Positions 15,878 through 22,730 of a stretch of DNA of 22,730 bases are shown here, in pieces. The DNA lies in the NCBI GenBank assembly GCA_032718475.1, contig JAUCBJ010003962.1:1-22730 (forward strand), given 5' to 3'. How positions within the stretch are numbered: the first letter of the stretch is position 1; each line of letters begins with the position of its first letter. The notes below the pieces were generated by a model. The model made no database searches. It saw only the letters and a list, made by a program, of their open reading frames with translations, and was not told the DNA's origin. This DNA is from Nemertoderma westbladi. Its lineage: Eukaryota; Xenacoelomorpha; Nemertodermatida; Nemertodermatidae. Both the position numbers and the translations under genes were made by a program.

Positions 15878-17277
15878 GGGAATGAATCAATGCATAGTGC
15901 CACAGTGCATTGTTATTGCGATGGTTGGCAAACATAGGCCTACCAATTTTATAGTAGTTTATTTACCTAGTATGTGATGTTAACATTGTCAAAAATCACA
16001 AAATGATTTTCTAAGTTCTTTTAAAGATGTAGCCGTAGCTTATCTGCACATGTAATGCTAGAAAGGCCATTGATAGAAGACTATCATACCACGGCCTACG
16101 CCTTGACCACAGCGCAGCTTTGTTTTCCATGAAGAGATTATTAATCATGTCCTCAATAACTAACTCTCATTCACATATTTGCTGTAACGATGTACAATGA
16201 TCCTACTGTACCACTGAAGGTATATTAATGTTGGGGCATCTGCCCCTTCAGTAATCCGGCCCGTGCGTGTGTGGGATTAGCTTTGGAAGTTTATTAGAGT
16301 TCAGCAAGCCGTTATTAATTTATTTAAGTAAAACGAACTTCAAAATATGACATGATATTCACGGTAGCCAATCAATGGGTTAAGAAACATTTGGAAATTA
16401 ACTGAAACACCGAATACAATGATCTAGGGAACGGTCAATTTGGGGCACTATCTGCGTCCAGGTGGTTTCGAATTTATTAATAAATGATGACTGTCTGTCT
16501 ATATGCACCCGCGCAGCAGGACCGATTTTTTGATTACCAAATTTTCCCCGACGGTTTCCAAGCAAGCTGTTCAACATTACAAAACCGTAGCCATGGTAAT
16601 AATTGTATATTAATTGGGGTGGACCATTTGATATCCGGCTGGAACTGTAGAATTATCCTGCCGGATGTGGGAAATATTTTATGCTATTCATTATTTATAT
16701 ATAAGTTTATTGTCCGATAAAGATAATGAGGTGAAACACAAAATCAAATAATAACGGTAGGCCTATTCCAACAGTATCTGTTATCAGTAACAGCGTTTTC
16801 AGAACAAAAATTGCATTGAAATTAAAATAGTTAACAAAAGTACAGGTACAGCACCTACTAAATATGGAGTACATAAAAACCAAATAATTACTTACTTACC
16901 TACCCATCGAAAATTTGTGATATCTTGTAGTTACAACCGACAACCACTGCCGACAACGGAAAAATGTGTTAACGGAAAAATGTTACCGGAGTTCGTAATT
17001 ATCGTTTATTGTTTTGGTTTGAATAACCTAATAAATAATAATATAATTCCTAACTAATAAATAAGATAAATTAGCTTTAATAATGGTTGTCGGCGTTGCT
17101 TGTCGGTTGTCGGCGTAGCGTTTATATCTTTACATAATATAAATTAATAGGAAGACGATGTTGAGACATGTTTGAATAACATTTATTAAAATATAAGTTT
17201 CTTATAAATTATGTACTTTCACGGGCTTAAACTGGAAGTATTCGGAAAAACGTGCTAATATTAAATATTTATTACGC

Positions 17278-17282
17278 AAAAA
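17278..17282 (-). terminator. Pol III terminator of the tRNA-Gln gene
   Basis: A run of five T on the minus strand begins six bases after the tRNA 3' end, as expected for RNA polymerase III termination. Confidence 0.7.
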
Positions 17283-17287
17283 TTCCA

Positions 17288-17360
17288 AGGTCCCACCGAG
17301 ATTCGAACTCGGGTCACTGGATTCAAAGTCCAGAGTGCTCAACCACTACACCATGGGACC
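17288..17360 (-). tRNA. tRNA-Gln: tRNA-Gln (UUG)
   Basis: The minus-strand sequence folds into a standard cloverleaf. The acceptor stem GGTCCCA pairs with TGGGACC. The anticodon arm is CTGGA-CTTTGAA-TCCAG with anticodon TTG. The T arm is CCGAG-TTCGAAT-CTCGG, and the discriminator base is U. The A box (TGGTGTAGTGG) and B box (AGTTCGAATCT) are intact, no intron is present, and a T-run terminator follows. It looks functional, being very close to known eukaryotic tRNA-Gln(UUG), and sits alone rather than in a cluster. Confidence 0.96.
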
Positions 17361-17945
17361 ACGAGGAGAGCCGAACTGAATTTTGGACGTCAATAAAATA
17401 ATTATAGTAGTACTGTAGATTAGATGGAGATTAGATAGACGGTCCTAATATTTTATTTTCAACTGCGTTGAATATATTTCGTGTTGTGAAATACAGAGTA
17501 AAAATTCTGAGTTCAGCTTTGCCTGCGTTCTTTCGATGCATGCGTTGCGTACGCCTAGAGTATGTGTGCGGTGTAATGGGAACAAAGCTAAATAACTAAA
17601 CATTTATTAAAAATAAAAACAAGTCTAAAAAATTATTAAAAATTATTCGAAAAATAGGTCAAGCAGACACACATTGACAAACAGGTACAATTATTTGTAT
17701 ATTATACTTATTTCTAACACTATTTTCCGCCGTTTATGCCGTATTTATAAATCAATCGAAGAAATCCTTTGTAAGTAGCCTAACTGTAAAATTAATTATT
17801 ATTGTTCGTTATTTAGTTATTTTGCAATACACGCTCATGCTCTACAGTGTTTCAGTTGTCTTTGTGTTTTTATTTAATAAAGACAACATATAAAAGAGTT
17901 GCGCAATATTCAGCTGGTAATATGTTATTAATTCTAATTGGCTGG
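17361..17945. other. Non-coding spacer
   Basis: AT-rich sequence between the tRNA gene and the second MITE-like copy. No gene or element was recognised. Confidence 0.4.
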
Positions 17946-18192
17946 TGTGAAGTAGGCCTATACCAGACTTTCTGCGGTTATATTTCACTTTTCAGTTCAC
18001 CCCGTTGTGAACAAACAAGGTTTTCACCAAACACCCAGGTTACATGGGTAGAATCTACCAAAACAATAAACGCATCAGTATGACTGTGCAGGTAAAACAC
18101 TCAATAAGGAAAAATTTACCAAAATAAAAATTTATCGTATATAAAATTTCAATAAATTTCCACCGAAAAGTTAAAACCTGGTATTCTTCACA
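17946..18192. mobile_element. MITE-like element (copy 2)
   Basis: About 247 bp colinear with 15-287: CCAGACTTTCTGCGGTTATA near the left end, GGTTTTCACCAAA, CAGGTTACA, TATAAAATTTCAATAAA, CCGAAAAG, and at the right end CTGGTATTCTTCACA, the inverted terminal repeat. The left terminal repeat is disrupted: where copy 1 has TGTGAAGAATACCAG, this copy has TGTGAAG, then TAGGCCT, then ATACCAG. Confidence 0.7.
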
Positions 18193-18817
18193 TACAGTGC
18201 TTACCTCCGGTTATTGATCAAGATATTTTTTACGAAGTTGCCTAATACTTTACAGTGTATGGCTCTTAATACGGTGATAATTAATTAATAATTAATACGG
18301 ATATAATGGCTGAATTAAGGCACAAATTAGACCTACAGTAGTCAAATAGGTTTGCAAAGACCGAATGGAGGAGCAGTAATTAGATATGACCATAAAAAGG
18401 CACATGAAAACGACACTCTTCAACGTCAAAGACCCGCACATTGACATAAATGGTTATTCTCTATAGTTTGTTGTGGTAGGAAATAGGCCTAGTAAACTGC
18501 AATCAGCCCAATTAACCCTTAATGACTACATTTGTAGAAACATCAAAGCATAATATTATCATAAAATGTAGGGACTTTTTCATTATGTTACATTTGACAT
18601 GTGAAACATTAGACATTTGAAAACTCACCCAAAAATTCATATTTTTCTTTAACTAGGCCTATGTCTGTTTCGCATAGATTAAAATTTTTAGTTTTATGAT
18701 TGCCAACCCAATATTCCCCAGCACATCATATGATTTGATAAGGATCGGGCTCTTATTAATTAAATAGATTATGTACCAATCCTGAAAATTAAACGTAAAT
18801 CAGTAAATTCGGTGTGA
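18193..18817. other. Non-coding spacer
   Basis: AT-rich sequence with two TAGGCCTA octamers (about 18484 and 18653). No gene was recognised on either strand. Confidence 0.4.
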
Positions 18818-18840
18818 CCCCCCCCCCCCCCCCCCCCCCC
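18818..18840. repeat. Poly-C/poly-G homopolymer run (23 nt)
   Basis: An uninterrupted C run on the plus strand (G run on the minus strand) directly abuts the 3' end of the LINE at 18841. Such runs are prone to length error and can form quadruplex or i-motif structures. Confidence 0.9.
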
Positions 18841-19745
18841 TACTTCTACTACTAGGGTCGGCATTATATATATATATATATATGTATTACATATATACTA
18901 AGAATGCTGTGCCGGCTTGTCGTCCAAATTGCGCCGCCACAACTTCCTATCTATCACGCCATGACATATCACCCGCATCTTCAAGGCCAGTGTCCTTTAA
19001 GATGCGTCTCAAGAAAGTCATGGGCTGTCCACCATGCTTATTCACTCCATGAGGCTGCCAAAGTACAAGATTATGCACTGGCTGGTCCTCACGGCGAAAG
19101 CAATGTCCTGCAAAGCGGAGGCGATTTTGTTCTAGTGTCAAGCTTGGGGGAACCAATGATACACCTCCAATGTTATATAGTGTCTGGTTGGAGATGTGTG
19201 CATTGTACTTGACACAATAAACCCGGCGTAGCATTCTTGTGAATGTGCCATCCAGAGATTTGGTGTCCTCAGCAGTTAGAGCCCAGCATGGACTCCCATA
19301 GAGGAGTACTGGAACTACTGTTGCTCTAAATAATCGGACCTTAAGTTTCTGATTAATTCTCGGTGACTTCCAAATCCTGGAAAGCCTATTCAAGGCTGCC
19401 CATGCCTTTCCCTTACGTATTCGAAGGTCCTCACCTGACTTCCAGATCCATGATCCCAGGTAACAGAAGTCGTCCACATGCTCAAGCATACCATCCTTTG
19501 AACTTATGCTCATCCGGTCAGAGACTTGCTGAGGACTTTCAAAGTTAACTGTCAAAATTTTGGTCTTTCTGGAGTTAATAAAAAGACCAACACTAGAAGC
19601 AGCCTGTTCTAATGAGCTGAGGAGCCGTTGGGCTCCCTCTAGTGATTCTGAGAGTACTCCTAAGTCATCAGCAAAGTCTAGATCAGTTAGGTACTTGGCA
19701 GGATTTCCTCGACTTCTGGAGCCAATAGGTGGAGTTATCATCACC
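18841..19745 (-). mobile_element. 5'-truncated LINE with reverse transcriptase remnant, copy 2
   Basis: Minus-strand remnant of a non-LTR retrotransposon, about 0.9 kb. It encodes the end of the reverse transcriptase palm, with the catalytic-type FADD box (DLDFADDLGVL, the YxDD equivalent), GLFINSRKTK and FCYLGSWIW, followed by the thumb/connector (RATVVPVLLYGSPCWAL, RMLRRVYCV, ISNQTLYNIGG) and the C-terminal LRFAGHCFRREDQP block. The long frame is intact for about 265 codons, then a frameshift near 18975 moves the natural ending (ICHGVIDRKLWRRNLDD) into another frame. It ends with GCCGACCCTAGTAGTAGAAG beside the G run, with an internal TA microsatellite at about 18865-18882. Copy 1 at 3047-3392 is a close relative. 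The N-terminal endonuclease and most of the RT are missing, so it is non-autonomous. Clade not resolved. Confidence 0.88.
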
Positions 19746-19908
19746 CCATCACCCCATCACTGTCATAATTTTCGTTGATCTAACTAGATCGTTACAATCA
19801 ATTTGAATAAAACTCAAAAAATACTAAGTAATTAAATTATAGTACAGCCCAACCCAAAATATAATAACTATTCCAATAATTATAATGTTTTAATATAAGG
19901 CAATGAAT
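19746..19908. other. Short 3' flank of the Roco gene
   Basis: AT-rich spacer between the LINE remnant and the Roco stop codon. A CACCCCATCACCCCATCAC duplication at about 19742-19760 marks the probable 5' junction of the LINE. Confidence 0.45.
19889..19894 (-). terminator. Candidate poly(A) signal for the Roco gene
   Basis: TTTAAT on the plus strand reads ATTAAA on the minus strand, about 15 bases past the stop codon. This is a variant poly(A) signal in AT-rich sequence, so the support is weak. Confidence 0.35.
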
Positions 19909-22730
19909 CTAAGCTTCGCCTAAATCCTTGAATAGTTTGTCTACTACATTTTTTTGAAGCAACTCCGCTAAATGTTTTTGATTAGTTTCCCTCAAACCTT
20001 GACAGAATAGGAGGAAATCCTCATAAGGTCGTCTCATTATTGAATCAACTAAATCGACATTGGATTCAAAGGTCGTTGGTTGTTTACTGATACGTTCTGC
20101 TATAAATCTACTTAGAACTCCCTTAGATACAAGAATAGGAAGTAATTCTTCCGGAAACATAGACACAACCAAATCAGATCTTAATGTGAGAAGTTTCTCT
20201 GGAAAGTCGTCATCCTCAGAACAGACATTTCCTTGCAGACGTTCTGCTAAATGTCTTTGGTTAGTTGCAATCAATTCTTTCTGAAAACTTTGATAAACAA
20301 CTTCTGACGCACATTTCAAAGCCTCTAGTAATGCCATATTTTGGTGAAAAATTGTGAATTTATTCATTATAAGGGCTACAGTTGCTCTTTTAACTTCCCT
20401 AGTAAAAGCTTCATTACTCTCAAGATTTACAAGTAATTCATTGGGCTCCATCTTGTCAACAAATGTTGCTTGATTTCGTATTAATGTCTTTACGTGAGGA
20501 GTTGTTGCAGTCATTTTCTCTTTAAATGATGTTCTTGTGTTGAAAGACATCCCATTCTTACATTGGATTGTATCTGTATCCTTGTCTAAACATTCAGATA
20601 ACTTGAGGAAGTGGAACTGAGTTTCTTTCTCTTTTATCGGGTTGCATGGACATTTTATTTCCAAATTATAAGTAAATTGAAACCGATGTATTTGAGGGAT
20701 GGTATATTTTAAAAATGCGATTATAATAGCAGCAAAGTTGCGGTCTGGCTGAACGTTTGAACAGACGTTTGACATTTGAACAGATTCACCCAATCGAATG
20801 ATGGAAACTTTGATTCTGTGCAATAGACTGTGACATCTTTCAATAACGATTTGATGATTAGAGGGGAAGTATATCCAAGCTACACGGTAGTAAAGATTTG
20901 GTTGAATGATATTGGTAGGTTTGATTGGATTTTCTACCTTTATATAAGATAATTCAATGAATCTCTTAACTAAACGGAAATAAAAATAATCTAGCCGTAG
21001 AAAATTAGCGAATATAATGTATAATTCTATGCAATGTTCATTGGATATAAAAGATTCAATTTCTACAGGTTGCGGTTGGAGACGACATGGTACAAAGTAA
21101 AGCATATCTATTTCTTCACTTTGTTTCTCTTCCTGAACTGTTGGTAAAACTCTTTCACATAACAAGTCGAAACGTTCCAGAATTTTCAACAGGAATTGTT
21201 TGATATCAAGATGTCCTTTCCATAGGTGATCTATAAGCTTCCCGTGCAGTATTCCATGATCATCAAGATCATTCCAGTAATCATAATGGTCTAATTGCCT
21301 GTCATCCTTGACAGTTATTACTTTAGCAAACATTTGGCTCAACCATTCAGGACTTAATATAACCTTGTCTCTTAGTTCTTCATCGTTAAAGTGTATAACA
21401 GTACGAATGTCGTGATAGTACTCCAGCATTGTTTTCAACTCAGCGTCATCCAATTCTATGTTTTCTACTTTAAGGATACCTTTTAACTCACTAATTAAAA
21501 CATTTGTCTCAATGTAAACGTTATTTATCTTTAATTGTGATATTAATTCTTCAAGTTTTAGATAAATAATTGGAATTTTCGTTTTCGATGATTTAATTGC
21601 GTTCATAATTGCGGTTTGCAGTATTTTAATTTGATCAGACCGTATTTTATTATCTACAGCATAGCAATTATCAATAGTAGAATTAGAATAACAAGCGTTC
21701 TTATATATAAGTTTTTTAATTTTAAGAAACTTATCAGCCACTAAAGCATCTCGAGTTTTAGCGTCTTCATGCAACTCGGGGGATTCTTTATGGGTACCTA
21801 CTATAAAAACTGTAGGGCTGAAACTACTTTCAGTTTCACAAGAATGGATACTTCTCAACCAAAAGTCGATAAACTGAATGTTTGTCATTTCTCCGTAAAC
21901 TTTTTTCTGTTTGTTATCATCATCAGCTCTATATGTAATATCAGCTGTGTCATCAAGATCCTGTATCAAATTAAACACAACTATATATATCGCTCGTGGG
22001 CTTAGAAACATATGGTGGGTGGTGTAATATATACACTGGCCTCCAAAGTCAACAATATGTATGGGATACGATAATCCATCTACGAGGCGTCTGAAAATAT
22101 TATGTGGTAGTTTGTCTTCTGAGACAGTATTTTTCTCGTCCTCCAGGTCATAATCTCTGCTAATTCCAGGTTGTGACCATTCAGATGGTTCATCATTATT
22201 TTGATCAGGGACTTGTAGACTAACTCTCTTGACGTCGTTCTTGTTGGTTTCTTCATGTTGCAGTTCGTTTTCCTTCTGAGATTCCATATTTTGATTCATA
22301 TCTACTAATGTGGTATCCACAATAACTTTTTCAAGATTAGATTCCAATTCAGTGTGTTTTTCAGAAGTTGTCCAGTCAGTAGGTTTATCAGAATGTATCA
22401 AACGAGTCTCATTGAAGACTATGCCATTTGTAATTTTTTCATTTTTGTCAAATGGCTTGTTTATAAGGGATTTCATCAAACTGGTTTTTCCTGCACTTTC
22501 TTGCCCTACAATCATTAATGTGGATCTAAGTTTCCATACTTCTCCCTTAGAAAGGGCAGATTTATAAAAATGCAATGCTTCTAGGCCTCTGTCCAATATC
22601 TCTTTAGGTATTTTTGTCTCTTGAATATACTGTTTTAATCGTTTATGTAACCCGTATCTATCCAATTCCATTTTTTCTAAGAGTTTCTTTTCAACTAATT
22701 TCTCTGCAATTTCGCCAGCAATTAATTGCT
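19909..22730 (-). CDS. Roco-family (Roc-COR) GTPase with C-terminal CARD, N-terminus off the edge
   Basis: Roc-COR GTPases are GTP-dependent signalling proteins (LRRK, DAPK1 and MFHAS1 are relatives); a CARD would couple this one to death-fold or innate-immune partners by homotypic contact (inference). Numbering from the ATG at 22671: P-loop GQESAGKTS (56-64), a charged insertion (about 95-195), switch-II DFGGQ (208-212), a G4-like VGTHKE (291-296), and the COR region (about 385-535) with LSPEWLSQMF, HGILHGKLIDHLW, LKILERFDLLCE and YFVPCRL. At the end is a CARD (about 824-906: LVVSMFPEELLPILVSKGVL, then FCQGLRETNQKHLAELLQ), preceded by what looks like a second, degenerate CARD half (about 745-813, ending QKELIATNQRHLAERLQ). 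The frame stays open upstream of that ATG to position 22730 (reading IAEKLVEKKLLEK), so the ATG may be internal and more N-terminal sequence is likely. No intron within 2.8 kb. G4 has no canonical aspartate (THKE). Confidence 0.85.
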   Translation of the reverse strand, partial: QLIAGEIAEKLVEKKLLEKMELDRYGLHKRLKQYIQETKIPKEILDRGLEALHFYKSALSKGEVWKLRSTLMIVGQESAGKTSLMKSLINKPFDKNEKITNGIVFNETRLIHSDKPTDWTTSEKHTELESNLEKVIVDTTLVDMNQNMESQKENELQHEETNKNDVKRVSLQVPDQNNDEPSEWSQPGISRDYDLEDEKNTVSEDKLPHNIFRRLVDGLSYPIHIVDFGGQCIYYTTHHMFLSPRAIYIVVFNLIQDLDDTADITYRADDDNKQKKVYGEMTNIQFIDFWLRSIHSCETESSFSPTVFIVGTHKESPELHEDAKTRDALVADKFLKIKKLIYKNACYSNSTIDNCYAVDNKIRSDQIKILQTAIMNAIKSSKTKIPIIYLKLEELISQLKINNVYIETNVLISELKGILKVENIELDDAELKTMLEYYHDIRTVIHFNDEELRDKVILSPEWLSQMFAKVITVKDDRQLDHYDYWNDLDDHGILHGKLIDHLWKGHLDIKQFLLKILERFDLLCERVLPTVQEEKQSEEIDMLYFVPCRLQPQPVEIESFISNEHCIELYIIFANFLRLDYFYFRLVKRFIELSYIKVENPIKPTNIIQPNLYYRVAWIYFPSNHQIVIERCHSLLHRIKVSIIRLGESVQMSNVCSNVQPDRNFAAIIIAFLKYTIPQIHRFQFTYNLEIKCPCNPIKEKETQFHFLKLSECLDKDTDTIQCKNGMSFNTRTSFKEKMTATTPHVKTLIRNQATFVDKMEPNELLVNLESNEAFTREVKRATVALIMNKFTIFHQNMALLEALKCASEVVYQSFQKELIATNQRHLAERLQGNVCSEDDDFPEKLLTLRSDLVVSMFPEELLPILVSKGVLSRFIAERISKQPTTFESNVDLVDSIMRRPYEDFLLFCQGLRETNQKHLAELLQKNVVDKLFKDLGEA

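Larger units (their letters stand above)
15234..17287. other. Upstream region of the CFAP97-domain gene, gene-free
   Basis: About 2 kb with no recognised coding sequence. Contains TAGGCCTA octamers (about 15936 and 16759), an X-box-like site at 15865-15877 and a second X-box-like GTAGCCATGGTAAT at 16587-16600. The short frame at 16484-16720 has no recognisable motif. The minus-strand promoter of the CFAP97-domain gene must lie in its left part. Confidence 0.45.

Noticed and set aside
16484-16720. 78-codon plus-strand open frame
   Set aside because: It has no recognisable motif or codon bias and lies in AT-rich intergenic DNA.
18904-19212. Plus-strand open frame nearly identical to a minus-strand frame at 3049-3345
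   Set aside because: Both are antisense to the two LINE copies; the similarity is explained by the repeat family.

Overview
This is a eukaryotic, AT-rich, repeat-littered genomic window. It carries spliced genes with GT-AG introns, a Pol III tRNA gene, LINE, SINE and MITE-like elements, and a Roc-COR GTPase with a C-terminal CARD. That mixture, plus ten copies of the octamer TAGGCCTA outside the coding exons, suggests a marine invertebrate deuterostome, with an echinoderm as the best guess. This is an inference from gene families and general look, not proven.

Layout, left to right. 1-2.5 kb: a MITE-like element in an intron and the first recognised coding exon of a DHHC palmitoyltransferase on the minus strand (gene runs off the left edge), then its unannotated 5' flank. 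3.0-6.5 kb: a repeat-rich block holding a 5'-truncated LINE with a clear target-site duplication, a G-depleted CT-rich tract split by a near-perfect 121-bp-arm palindrome, a tRNA-derived SINE, and two inverted copies of another repeat. 6.93-9.08 kb: an uninterrupted, apparently complete BOP1 (PeBoW ribosome biogenesis factor) on the plus strand, whose base composition jumps from ordinary to very GC/CpG-rich partway through. 9.81-15.23 kb: a three-exon CFAP97-domain gene (CFAP97D1/D2-like, cilium/flagellum) on the minus strand, convergent with BOP1. 15.3-18.8 kb: gene-poor DNA with an RFX/X-box-like site, a tRNA-Gln(UUG) gene and a second copy of the MITE-like element. 18.8-19.75 kb: a second, longer and decayed LINE fragment. 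19.9-22.73 kb: a Roco (Roc-COR) GTPase with a C-terminal CARD on the minus strand, open to the right edge.

The most striking object is intron 1 of the CFAP97-domain gene. Almost the whole 4.5-kb intron is a tandem array of about one hundred 42-bp units, and each unit is a copy of the gene's own exon-1 3' end plus its 5' splice site. About forty units keep a perfect GTAAGTA donor preceded by exon-like sequence. The authentic donor is therefore followed by dozens of decoys of itself. The reading frame stops (TAA) at the first intronic codon, so only the first donor gives the full-length protein. The array also has higher-order repeat structure (offsets of about 335, 345, 756 and 900 bp), and one subclass of unit has gained ATTAAA poly(A)-signal-like hexamers. 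No other gene-to-gene functional link is evident: BOP1, the CFAP97D-like gene, the palmitoyltransferase and the Roco gene look like independent neighbours.
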